A stretch of DNA of 32,602 bases, from positions 1 through 32,602 of the forward strand of contig JAOTWK010000005.1 in assembly GCA_029862935.1 (NCBI GenBank), given 5' to 3'. The position numbers and the translations under genes are program-made. The stretch is from Gemmatimonadota bacterium (GTDB taxonomy: Bacteria > Gemmatimonadota > Gemmatimonadetes > Gemmatimonadales > GWC2-71-9). This document shows, piece by piece, positions 15,848 to 23,023 of the stretch (the stretch's first letter is position 1; each line of letters starts with the position of its first letter). The notes under the pieces were generated by a model. It saw only the letters and a list, made by a program, of their open reading frames with translations, did not search any database and had not been told where the DNA came from.

Positions 15848-18583
15848 CTAGCGGCCGCTTCCCAGCAGCATCGCGTTCGTGAGCAGCCGTGCAGGCCCGC
15901 GCCAGAACGCACGAAACAACGGATCGTCAGCGAAGAGCACGACATGGCCGCGGCCACGCCGTTCCGCAGTTGCCCAGGCGGTCTTGGTAAGCAACCGTTC
16001 GGTGTTTTCGGGCCACGCGAATCCAGCGAGGAGCAGTGAGTCGCCGACGAACACGACTGGGTTGTCCCCTCGTGTGGCAGGTGCCAACAGAGTATTTCCC
16101 TGGAGCATGACAGGGAGCGCGCGGTCCCGATATCCGAACGTGAGCCAGTGACTCAGATCCAGCGTCGCGCGAAATATCGACCCGGGCACGCGTTCGACCT
16201 GGTCGGGGTCCGCTGACGGTGACGCCAACGGGGGCGTGAGCTCAGGACTGCTCGGCAAGCTGTCTTTCTCCTTGCCCTCCTGCTCTTGATCTTCCTCGCC
16301 GACGGCTTTCACCGTACTCAGTCCGACATCGTCGTGGCCGGGAAAGAGCGCTGCGTTGTCATATGCGATGAGCACACCGCCGTCGTCGACCCATCGCGTG
16401 AGCCGTTCGATGCCGTCGGCGCCGAGTTCACGCCGTATGGCCGTCGCGCTTCCGCTCGGCACGATAAACACGTTGTAGTCGGACAACGTGTGCATGCGCC
16501 CGACATTGCGCAAAGCGACGGGGACGAACGGATGCCGCAATTCCTGCTCGAGGAAGTGCCAGAGAGCGCCGTAACTCGTGATGCTGATCGCGTCACCTGC
16601 GGCGACCACGATGCGGGGGTGAAATACGGGAGCGACGTCTCGAGACCCGATGCCCGTCTGTCCGGTGTCGGGAAACGCGGAGCTGATTGCGGTGACGGGA
16701 ACACCGATCTCGTGGGCCAACGCCGCAAGCCGTTCGTGCAACCCCAGTGGGTTGCGCTCTGTCCGGATGACGAAAGTGCCGCGGGAGTAGGTGTCGTTGT
16801 CGGCTCGGAGCGGCTCCGGCGTGATGTTGAGCACGAAGTCCTCACGGAGCAAGGCCAGAGCGAGTTCCGTCGCGGCCTGTCGATCGTTTGCGAATACGTA
16901 CGCCGAGCGACCTCGACCGGACACGCCTCCGCTCGGACCGAGCTCACGTACCGGTTCCAATGATTGCGCAGCGGAGACGATATCGGCGGACACGCCGCGC
17001 GTGTCTCGGGTCCAGTACGCATCGAGCCCGAGCGTCAAGGGGAGTGACCACGCCGTGATGTCGTAGAACTCGTACCGTTCAGTTGCAGCCGCGGCGCCCC
17101 GACGCTGGTTGCGTTCGAACCTGGCGACTTGCCGATCGAAGAACTCGCGATCCATTTCAGCACGCGGCTCGAGCAGGGCGCGAGCCATCCGCGCTTGCGG
17201 CTGCGCCAGCTCGATGAGGAGCGCCCCCGCTGGGAATGTGTGCCGCTCTGGCGCCCCAGTTGGTCCCTTGATGTAGGGGTGGGTGGACGGAGCGGTGTAT
17301 GGGGCCGACAGACGACGCACCTCGATGTCATGCTGCTGAAGCAACCAGGTGAGCCGCGCGGCATTGGTCGGGTCGTTGTCAGGGAGAACGACGATGCGCT
17401 TCATCGATGCGCTTTGGCCCTCGTCGATCGCCGACCGGTGAAACTCGTAATAGTCTGCCAGTCTGGCCTCGCGATGTTCCGATGCGGTTCGGACAGTGGC
17501 CAGAGACGCCACGAAATGGTGGGCGACACCTTCGCGGAACGTGATGACGGTGCCGTCGTCTCGGCGGCGCTTGAGTGCTTTCCCACCGTCGGTCTCATAC
17601 GTCATGCCGGTGGCACCGTGCAACGATGGTCCCGCGTCGAAGTACCCGACGTAGAACAGATCGAATACGTCCCGGGTGAAGTACTGCCAGCCGTATCGAT
17701 CGAACGCTTGCGCATTGCCGCGGCCGAACGTCTCGAGCCACCGCACCGCGTGCTCGGGCAGGTTGGCATTGACCGGCTGCGCCGGCGGCGGGAAGAAGAA
17801 CTGCTCGGTAGTGCTGTGCAGGTCGACGAAGACCTGGGGGTGCCAACGCATCAGGGTCCGGAGCATGGCTCGGGCGGGGGCCTGCGACAAGGCGAGGAAG
17901 TCACGATTGGTGTCGAAGCGATAATGGCTGTACCGCCCCCAGATTCCCCATGGTTCGTTCCACTCGTAGGCGTACGGTTCGTCGGTGTCAACGAATATCG
18001 AGTTGTACCACACCGCGAAGCGCTCGTGGCCATCGGGATTCGCCGAGGGATTGAGAATCACCAGCGTATTGCTGAGCATCTCGAGCGTTGTCGGCTCTTC
18101 CGATGCGAGAAGGTGGTAGGCGACCCACATGACAGCCTCGAAGCCCCCGGGCTCATTCCCATGAATCGAGTACGACAACATCACTGCGATCGGGCTCGTG
18201 CCGACAATCGCAGCGGCATCGGCCCGCGTGGTGGAACGCGGATCCGCGAGGCGCGCGAGGTCGGTGCGTATCTCGTCCAAGCGCGCGAGGTTCTCGGGTG
18301 CTGAGATGAGCAGCACTCGCATCTCGCGGCCCTCCTCGGTGGTGCCGATCGTCTCGGTGCGCACGCGATCAGGAGCGCTGGCGATGAGCGCGTCGAGTAC
18401 CCTCTGCTGCGTCGCGTACTGGGTATGGCGGGCACCGGCCTCGTATCCCAGGAGCTGTTCAGGGCGGGGAACCGTGGAGCGATAGGGTCCGGCATAAAAG
18501 TCGAACTGTTCCTGCGCCACGCTTGGGGAAGCGAAGGTCAGCGCGGTGACACACACAAAGGCGCCTACAGAACGAGCTGTCAT
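15848..18583 (-). CDS. Exported M14-family zinc carboxypeptidase
   Basis: A 911-residue protein. Residues 1-23 form a Sec signal with SVAQ at the cleavage end. The peptidase domain has zinc ligands H141 and E144 (SIHGNEPGG) and H256 (VFVDLHSTT), with the family's NPSANPDGHERF segment between them; the glutamate in MTYETDGGKA is the likely general base. The C-terminal half resembles a glutamine-amidotransferase-like fold and ends with HVVLFADDPLFRAFW. A low-complexity charged linker (EEDQEQEGKEKD followed by a Ser/Pro/Ala stretch) interrupts the C-terminal region. Such long M14 proteins are typical of bacteria that live on peptides. AAGGA precedes the ATG at 18583. It diverges from the PadR gene across 241 bases. 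Confidence 0.9.
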   Translation of the reverse strand: MTARSVGAFVCVTALTFASPSVAQEQFDFYAGPYRSTVPRPEQLLGYEAGARHTQYATQQRVLDALIASAPDRVRTETIGTTEEGREMRVLLISAPENLARLDEIRTDLARLADPRSTTRADAAAIVGTSPIAVMLSYSIHGNEPGGFEAVMWVAYHLLASEEPTTLEMLSNTLVILNPSANPDGHERFAVWYNSIFVDTDEPYAYEWNEPWGIWGRYSHYRFDTNRDFLALSQAPARAMLRTLMRWHPQVFVDLHSTTEQFFFPPPAQPVNANLPEHAVRWLETFGRGNAQAFDRYGWQYFTRDVFDLFYVGYFDAGPSLHGATGMTYETDGGKALKRRRDDGTVITFREGVAHHFVASLATVRTASEHREARLADYYEFHRSAIDEGQSASMKRIVVLPDNDPTNAARLTWLLQQHDIEVRRLSAPYTAPSTHPYIKGPTGAPERHTFPAGALLIELAQPQARMARALLEPRAEMDREFFDRQVARFERNQRRGAAAATERYEFYDITAWSLPLTLGLDAYWTRDTRGVSADIVSAAQSLEPVRELGPSGGVSGRGRSAYVFANDRQAATELALALLREDFVLNITPEPLRADNDTYSRGTFVIRTERNPLGLHERLAALAHEIGVPVTAISSAFPDTGQTGIGSRDVAPVFHPRIVVAAGDAISITSYGALWHFLEQELRHPFVPVALRNVGRMHTLSDYNVFIVPSGSATAIRRELGADGIERLTRWVDDGGVLIAYDNAALFPGHDDVGLSTVKAVGEEDQEQEGKEKDSLPSSPELTPPLASPSADPDQVERVPGSIFRATLDLSHWLTFGYRDRALPVMLQGNTLLAPATRGDNPVVFVGDSLLLAGFAWPENTERLLTKTAWATAERRGRGHVVLFADDPLFRAFWRGPARLLTNAMLLGSGR

Positions 18584-18725
18584 GGAAGATCCTTCTCGTG
18601 GTGAGCGTGTCGGCAAAGCTAACCGATGCCATCGAGGCTCCGCGAGGCCACATCTTTTGTCCGACCGAAATGAGGGACTTCGCGGGGCCCTCACTGGGAC
18701 AAGGGCGCGCCCAGCAACAACAAAG

Positions 18726-18740
18726 CGTTGCATAGCAACG
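18726..18740. promoter_or_regulatory. 15-bp palindrome upstream of the PadR promoter
   Basis: CGTTGC and GCAACG flank ATA as a perfect inverted repeat. It lies 13 bases upstream of the TTGACA of the PadR gene, inside the divergent gap shared with the M14 peptidase gene. It could be an operator for either gene; no binding factor can be named. Confidence 0.45.
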
Positions 18741-18753
18741 ACTTACGAACCGC

Positions 18754-18782
18754 TTGACAGTCACGATATGTCGTACGATATT
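18754..18782 (+). promoter_or_regulatory. Promoter of the padR-family gene
   Basis: Perfect TTGACA (18754-18759), a 17-base spacer and GATATT (18777-18782, four of six matches to TATAAT). The predicted transcript would start near 18789, leaving a leader of about 35 bases with AGGAG seven bases before the ATG at 18825. Confidence 0.75.
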
Positions 18783-18808
18783 ACGTCGTAATAACGTGAC
18801 GACATATC
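18765..18808. promoter_or_regulatory. Palindromic operator, probably PadR autoregulatory site
   Basis: GATATGTCGT (18765-18774) and ACGACATATC (18799-18808) are perfect 10-base inverted arms. Near the same centre lies an inner palindrome TTACGTCGTAA (18781-18791). The element covers the spacer, the -10 box and the start of transcription, so a bound dimer would block polymerase. PadR family members bind AT-rich inverted repeats with ATGT/ACAT cores, which this matches. Confidence 0.65.
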
Positions 18809-18824
18809 TAGCAGGAGTGCAGCC

Positions 18825-19367
18825 ATGAAAGGCACAGGTTGGGGCTTTGGCGGCGGCGAGAGCGGTTGGTTCTGGGACTTCGGTGGCAAGAGCCGCGGGC
18901 GCCGTCGCGGAGTCCGGTTCGAGTCGGGCGACATGAAGTATGTGATCCTCAAGGTCCTCAACGAGAAGCCGATGCACGGCTACGAGGTCATGAAGGCCCT
19001 CGAGGAGCAAACGCAGGGGTGTTACAAGCCGTCACCTGGCACGGTCTATCCGACGCTGCAGTGGCTCGAGGACGAAGGTCTCGTGCGCAGCGAGGAACAG
19101 GAAGGCAAGAAGGTCTACCACATCACCGAGGCGGGCAAGACCTTCCTGGAAGAGAACAAATCGACGGTCGAGGACATCTTCGACCGCGTTGAGGAGACGA
19201 TTGACAGTCTGCTCAGCGACCCGATGCCGGAGGTCACACGGCTGATCGGACGACTCGTGACCCAGAGCTACCGTTCCGCATGGAAGCTCAGAGACGACGA
19301 GGAAAAGCGGAAGAAGCTGCGGGACGTGTTGGAGCGGGCAATGAAGGAGCTAGAAGAGCTGGTGTGA
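18825..19367 (+). CDS. PadR-family transcriptional regulator
   Basis: A 180-residue winged-helix regulator. A Gly/Trp/Arg-rich N-terminal tail of about 35 residues precedes the PadR domain: MKYVILKVLNEKPMHGYEVM (about 37-56), then the recognition and wing region YKPSPGTVYPTLQWLEDEGL at about 67-86 and VYHITEAGKTFL. The C-terminal part is a long helix rich in Glu, Lys and Arg for dimerisation. PadR proteins usually repress and respond to small ligands such as phenolic compounds or antibiotics. The start at 18825 has AGGAG seven bases upstream. A palindrome overlaps its promoter, suggesting autoregulation. The N-terminal GWGFGGGESGWFW tail is unusual and may bind ligand or be disordered; similar tails occur in some PadR homologues. 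Confidence 0.92.
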   Translation: MKGTGWGFGGGESGWFWDFGGKSRGRRRGVRFESGDMKYVILKVLNEKPMHGYEVMKALEEQTQGCYKPSPGTVYPTLQWLEDEGLVRSEEQEGKKVYHITEAGKTFLEENKSTVEDIFDRVEETIDSLLSDPMPEVTRLIGRLVTQSYRSAWKLRDDEEKRKKLRDVLERAMKELEELV

Positions 19368-19372
19368 AGGGC

Positions 19373-19473
19373 AGTTACCAGTGATCAGTTTTCAGTCTTC
19401 AGGGGGTCGGGGACTCTGACCTGCGATTACTGAGATCCAATAACCGAGCACTGACAACTGACAACTGATAACT
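19373..19473. repeat. CAGTTGTCAGT-type inverted/tandem repeat element
   Basis: The left arm (19373-19396) starts AGTTACCAGTGATCAGTTTT. The right arm (19450-19473) is a run of TGACAAC-type units whose reverse complement starts AGTTATCAGTTGTCAG. The arms are imperfect inverted copies flanking about 53 bases. It sits between the ends of the convergent PadR and ribbon-helix-helix genes, and the last two bases fall in the latter's stop codon. Similar CAGTTGTCAGT units occur scattered in intergenic DNA of other bacteria, to my knowledge. Confidence 0.7.
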
Positions 19474-19627
19474 ACTCTTCCTTCAACCGCGCTGCGTCGC
19501 GGAGCGCCCGCCGGAGCAGAAACTCGATCTGCCCGTTGGCGCTCCGCAATTCGTCCTTGGCCCACCGCTCGAGCGCAGCGTAGACTCGTGGATCGAGTCT
19601 CAGCAGGAATGCCTTTCGGTCGGCCAC
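19472..19627 (-). CDS. Small Arc/ribbon-helix-helix protein
   Basis: A 51-residue protein starting GTG at 19627: [20 protein letters not shown], then a [20 protein letters not shown] helix and a basic-acidic tail. The alternating beta strand KAFLLRL followed by two helices, with the [11 protein letters not shown] pattern, is the Arc/MetJ ribbon-helix-helix fold, usually a dimeric DNA-binding protein. It begins 7 bases after the SPFH gene stop, so it is probably translated with it, although the ribosome site is weak. Small Arc-like proteins of this kind sit next to SPFH genes in other bacteria as far as I recall. Whether it regulates the pair or serves another role is unknown. Its stop codon lies at the edge of the 19373-19473 repeat. 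Confidence 0.82.
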   Translation of the reverse strand: MADRKAFLLRLDPRVYAALERWAKDELRSANGQIEFLLRRALRDAARLKEE

Positions 19628-19634
19628 GAAGCAC

Positions 19635-20504
19635 TTACTGGTAGAGTGACCCCGTGTTCACGACCGGCTGTGTGCCGCGGTCGGAGCACAGCACCACCAG
19701 CAGGTTACTGACCATCGTCGCTCGCCGCTCCTCATCGAGATCGATGATGCGCTTCTGCGAGAGCTGCTCGAGAGCCATCTCGACCATTCCCACTGCACCG
19801 TCCACGATCTTGCGTCGAGCCGCGATGATGGCACTCGCTTGCTGCCGCTGCAGCATGGCGTGAGCGATCTCCGGCGCGTATGCGAGGTGGCTGATCCGTG
19901 CCTCCAAAACATCCACGCCCGCCTTGTCGAGCCGATCCTGAATCTGCACCTGCAGTTCCTGAGCGATTTGGTTCAAGTGACTGGTCAGGGCCTCTTCACC
20001 GGTCTCGTGGGCGTCGTACGGGTACTTGGTGGCGAGGCCGCGCACGGCAGACTCACTCTGGACGTGCACGTACTCTTCGAAGTCGTCGACCTCGAAAAGC
20101 GCTTCGGCGGTATCGATAACTCGCCACACCACGACGGCCGCAATCTCAATGGGATTGCTGTTGTTGTCGTTCACCTTGAGCTTGCCTGTCTCGAAGTTCC
20201 GTATCCGCACGGAGATCTTCTTCTTGGTGTAAAAAGGATTTGCGAACCGGAGCCCAGGTGTCTTGGCAGTGCCCACGTACTTGCCAAAGAGCTGGAGTAC
20301 ACGGGCCTCGTTCGGGTTGACGATGAAGAGGCCAGCGAAGAGAAAGGTCACCACCGTGAGCGCGATGACGGAAAGAACGATCTGCACAACGGACTCGGTC
20401 TGAATTGCGCTGATCATCCACAGGACCACCACCACGGTTGCCACGAGCAGTGCGAAGAGGGCGACGTAGCCCGACGCAGCCCGTCGCTCGATTTCGCGGA
20501 TCAT
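19635..20504 (-). CDS. SPFH/band 7 (prohibitin-like) membrane protein
   Basis: A 289-residue protein with two N-terminal membrane helices (about residues 12-30 and 38-62) and a band 7 domain. The domain begins [20 protein letters not shown] and includes [30 protein letters not shown] and the [21 protein letters not shown] segment before a helical coiled region. SPFH proteins form large ring assemblies on the inner membrane and organise microdomains or control proteases such as FtsH. The ATG at 20504 has GGAGG five bases in front; the longer TTG start at 20516 runs through that site. A near-consensus promoter lies just upstream. The 51-residue ribbon-helix-helix gene follows within 7 bases. 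The partner process is not shown by the sequence. Confidence 0.92.
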   Translation of the reverse strand: MIREIERRAASGYVALFALLVATVVVVLWMISAIQTESVVQIVLSVIALTVVTFLFAGLFIVNPNEARVLQLFGKYVGTAKTPGLRFANPFYTKKKISVRIRNFETGKLKVNDNNSNPIEIAAVVVWRVIDTAEALFEVDDFEEYVHVQSESAVRGLATKYPYDAHETGEEALTSHLNQIAQELQVQIQDRLDKAGVDVLEARISHLAYAPEIAHAMLQRQQASAIIAARRKIVDGAVGMVEMALEQLSQKRIIDLDEERRATMVSNLLVVLCSDRGTQPVVNTGSLYQ

Positions 20505-20531
20505 GCACGCCTCCAATTATGGACTAGCAAT

Positions 20532-20560
20532 ATGATATCACTACGCTAGCTTGCTGTCAA
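20532..20560 (-). promoter_or_regulatory. Promoter of the SPFH / ribbon-helix-helix pair
   Basis: On the minus strand perfect TTGACA (20555-20560), a 17-base spacer and TATCAT (20532-20537, five of six matches). An 8-base palindrome TGATATCA (20533-20540) overlaps the -10 box, and CTAGC/GCTAG arms (20524-20528, 20545-20549) surround it, which could be an operator. The leader would be about 20 bases. Confidence 0.75.
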
Positions 20561-20604
20561 GTCTTGCATGGCGGTTCTTGTCGTGGCGAGAGAGAGGCGG
20601 TCGT

Positions 20605-20617
20605 GGCCTAGCAGGCC
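20605..20617 (-). terminator. Short hairpin after the DinB-fold gene
   Basis: GGCCT (20605-20609) and AGGCC (20613-20617) form a 5-bp GC stem with a 3-base loop directly after the stop codon at 20618-20620. There is no T tract, so it is a weak candidate for ending the long minus-strand operon. Confidence 0.3.
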
Positions 20618-21148
20618 TCAGTCATAAAGGATGCGAAGGTACTTCCGCCACGGCCCGACATGTCCGTCGTATTGCCTAGCCATTGTGCGCGCGATCTGTG
20701 CCAGATGCCCAAGGTCGTGGGTCGCCCATGTGGCGAGCAGTTCTCCCAACGTCACTCGGCCAAACTCGGGGTGGGTCCCGGCCCGTCCGAGATCGGCGGG
20801 CGTGAGGCGCCAGGCTCTGAGTTGGTCGAGATTCTGTGCGCGGAGCGCGGCGAACTCGTCAATCAGATTCTCGAGGGTCTTGCCGCCGGACGTCGCGAGT
20901 TGTGCGAAGCGGTCAAACGGCTCGAAGGTCGCCGACGCTCCGCGCTCTAGGATGATTCGCGCGCGTGGAATCCAGTCCGTCTTCTCACCATGAATGAGGT
21001 GGCCCACCACGTCGAACGGGCTCCACGTGCTCGGTCCTTCATTCGCTCGGGCCCACTCGTCCGGCACGCCGTCGAGAAGCGCCCGCAACGTGTGAGGGGT
21101 GCGACTCAACAGTTGAGCGGCGTCATCGAGTTGGAACGGAAGCGGCAC
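20618..21148 (-). CDS. DinB-superfamily protein
   Basis: A 176-residue four-helix-bundle protein of the DinB/YfiT-like metal-dependent group. Metal-ligand histidines appear in the expected places: the first in DVVGHLIHGEKTDW (near residue 50) and the others in WATHDLGHLAQI (near residue 145-150). The spacing and the final helix ending WRKYLRIL match the family. Members include thiol transferases that use mycothiol or bacillithiol, and many of unknown role, so the reaction is undetermined. It starts GTG at 21148, 9 bases after the upstream membrane protein gene, and is the last gene of the minus-strand run. Confidence 0.85.
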   Translation of the reverse strand: MPLPFQLDDAAQLLSRTPHTLRALLDGVPDEWARANEGPSTWSPFDVVGHLIHGEKTDWIPRARIILERGASATFEPFDRFAQLATSGGKTLENLIDEFAALRAQNLDQLRAWRLTPADLGRAGTHPEFGRVTLGELLATWATHDLGHLAQIARTMARQYDGHVGPWRKYLRILYD

Positions 21149-21157
21149 GCGACGCTC

Positions 21158-21547
21158 TCATTCCCCGTACTGGACAAACCGATGCAACCGGACTCCGATG
21201 CCGACAAACAGCAGTCCGGCGGCGAGGAGCATAGGTCCTCGACCGTTGAGCCTCCAGAGGCCACGCAGCTCATTCTGACGCCGCTGCATGCGTTGCTCGA
21301 CTCGGGTGAGGGCTGCTTGGGTCGACGCAATCTCTCCGTCGATTGTCGTCGAGTCCTTTGCGGTCCGCATGTCGTCCCGAATATTCTCCAACAGCCTCAG
21401 TCTCTCGTGCAGATCGGCGACAATCTCGCTCTGTGCGTCCACGGCATTGCGGACGAGGAAGGGATAGGCAAAGGCACTAAGGGCGACGATCAGGCCGAGC
21501 ACAATCAACCAATGTGCGAGACGTGTGAGAGGAGGGACCCGGGCCAT
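21158..21547 (-). CDS. Hypothetical membrane protein with central coiled coil
   Basis: A 129-residue protein that I do not recognise. It has a membrane helix at about residues 11-32, a charged helical middle (about 37-95) with heptad-like spacing of Leu, Ile and Met, likely a coiled coil, and a second membrane helix at about 104-122. Both ends would lie on the same side of the membrane. The gene starts 4 bases after the decarboxylase stop and ends 9 bases before the DinB-fold gene, so all three are probably cotranslated. No enzyme motif is visible. Confidence 0.7.
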   Translation of the reverse strand: MARVPPLTRLAHWLIVLGLIVALSAFAYPFLVRNAVDAQSEIVADLHERLRLLENIRDDMRTAKDSTTIDGEIASTQAALTRVEQRMQRRQNELRGLWRLNGRGPMLLAAGLLFVGIGVRLHRFVQYGE

Positions 21548-21551
21548 CGCT

Positions 21552-23000
21552 CTAGTTTCCCCGCTCAGCGGTCACTTCGTCCGCAACGCGCGAGATCATC
21601 TCCTGTGCACGCGCCACATGCTGCGCTTGGGTATAGGTCCCCCCCACGGCCAACCGCAGAACCATGTGGTCACCGAGTTTGGTGTGGGTGAGGTACAGCT
21701 TACCCGTTGCGTTGAGTCGATTCATCAGACGCTCATTCACGCTGTTCCCTCCCAGGTGTCGGAAGCAAACGAGGTTGAGCGGTGCCGGTGCCGCAAGCTC
21801 GAATCGCGGATCCTGCTCAATCCACGAGGCGAAGTCTCGTGCCAAGGCGACATGAGAGCGGATATGGCGCTGCAGTCCGTCGATGCCGTAGTGTCGGATG
21901 ACAAACCAGAGCTTGAGTGCACGAAACCGACGGCCGAGCGGAATGTGCCAATCGCGGTAGTCGAACACCGCGCCCGACTCGCTCGGCTGATTGCGCAGGT
22001 ATTCTGGTAACACACTCAGTGCACGGATGAGGGTCGCCCGGTCGGCGACGTAGAAGCAATCACAGTCGAAATTGGTGAGCAGCCACTTGTGTGGGTTGAA
22101 GCAGTAGCTGTCTGCCAGTTCGAGCCCGTCGTGGATCCAGCGATATTCCGGGCAGATCGCCGCATTGCCAGCGAGCGCGGCATCCACGTGAAGCCACACG
22201 CCGTGACGGCGGCAGATCTCCCCAATAGAGCGGAGCGGATCGATGGCGGTTGAGGAAGTCGTCCCAGTCGTTGCACACACGAAACACGGAATCGCTCCCG
22301 CTTCTCTGTCCGCGCTGATCATCTGGTCCAATGCAGCGGGTACCATGGCGTACTGTGTGTCCACCTCTACGAACCGGAGATTGTCGCTGCCGATACCGGC
22401 AATACGTACCGCCTTCTCGACCAGCGAATGCGCTTGGCTCGACGCGTACGCGGTGAAACGCTGGGTCACGCCCTCGTGTGCGGTGGCGAAATCGCTAGCT
22501 CGCTCGCGAGCGGCAAGAAGCGCGCAGAGCGTTGCGGACGATGCCGTGTCCTGAATCACGCCGCCTCCGCGCGTATTCGATCGAAACTGCGCCGGCAATG
22601 CCAGCATTTGCACCAGCCAGTCCAACACATGCGTCTCGAGCTCGGTGCATGCGGGGCTCGTTGTCCAGAGCATTCCCTGCACGCCGAGTCCTGACGCAAT
22701 GAGATCCCCGAGGATCGCCGGGCCGGAAGCATTGGCCGGGAAGTAGGCAAAGAAGTTGGGGGATTGCCAGTGAGTGATACCGGGAAGGACTATATCGTCG
22801 AGGTCGCGCAGCACGTGATCGAACGGTTCGCCGGATCTCGGGGCCTCAGCGGGGAGGCGAGCCCGGATGTCACCGGGCTCGACGTGCGAGAGCACCGGCA
22901 GCTCCTCCAACTCCTCGAGGTACTGGACGATCCAGTCGACCGCCGCGTAGCCTGCCTTCCGAAACCGGTCTCCCGTCAAATGGAGATTGGCGTCAGCCAT
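21552..23000 (-). CDS. Aromatic-L-amino-acid decarboxylase family (PLP group II)
   Basis: A 482-residue group II decarboxylase close in pattern to animal and plant aromatic amino acid decarboxylases, which turn DOPA, 5-hydroxytryptophan, tryptophan or tyrosine into the amine. The N-terminal helix module, THWQSPNFFAYFPA substrate loop, YASSQAHSLVEKA, the cofactor motif WLHVDAALAGNAA and the PLP lysine K305 in NPHKWLLTNFDCD are all present. A mobile catalytic loop region follows (DYRDWHIPLGRRFRALKLWF). The expected position of every key residue suggests an active enzyme, but the amino acid used cannot be deduced; arylalkylamine or related products are possible. The ATG at 23000 has GGGAG nine bases upstream. 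Confidence 0.9.
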   Translation of the reverse strand: MADANLHLTGDRFRKAGYAAVDWIVQYLEELEELPVLSHVEPGDIRARLPAEAPRSGEPFDHVLRDLDDIVLPGITHWQSPNFFAYFPANASGPAILGDLIASGLGVQGMLWTTSPACTELETHVLDWLVQMLALPAQFRSNTRGGGVIQDTASSATLCALLAARERASDFATAHEGVTQRFTAYASSQAHSLVEKAVRIAGIGSDNLRFVEVDTQYAMVPAALDQMISADREAGAIPCFVCATTGTTSSTAIDPLRSIGEICRRHGVWLHVDAALAGNAAICPEYRWIHDGLELADSYCFNPHKWLLTNFDCDCFYVADRATLIRALSVLPEYLRNQPSESGAVFDYRDWHIPLGRRFRALKLWFVIRHYGIDGLQRHIRSHVALARDFASWIEQDPRFELAAPAPLNLVCFRHLGGNSVNERLMNRLNATGKLYLTHTKLGDHMVLRLAVGGTYTQAQHVARAQEMISRVADEVTAERGN

Positions 23001-23023
23001 GTGTTATCTCCCAGCGTGAGACG

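Noticed and set aside
17129..18304. Plus-strand open frame of 391 codons opposite the M14 peptidase gene
   Set aside because: It is antisense to a gene with intact zinc-site motifs and shows no recognisable domain or ribosome site.
18599..18725. Possible mobile-element end in the gap upstream of the M14 gene
   Set aside because: There is no inverted terminal repeat or transposase fragment, and the neighbouring genes are complete.
19392..19634. 80-codon minus-strand frame over the ribbon-helix-helix gene
   Set aside because: It is a shadow in another frame; the real 51-residue Arc-fold protein (19472-19627) reads cleanly in the neighbouring frame, while this one runs through the repeat element.
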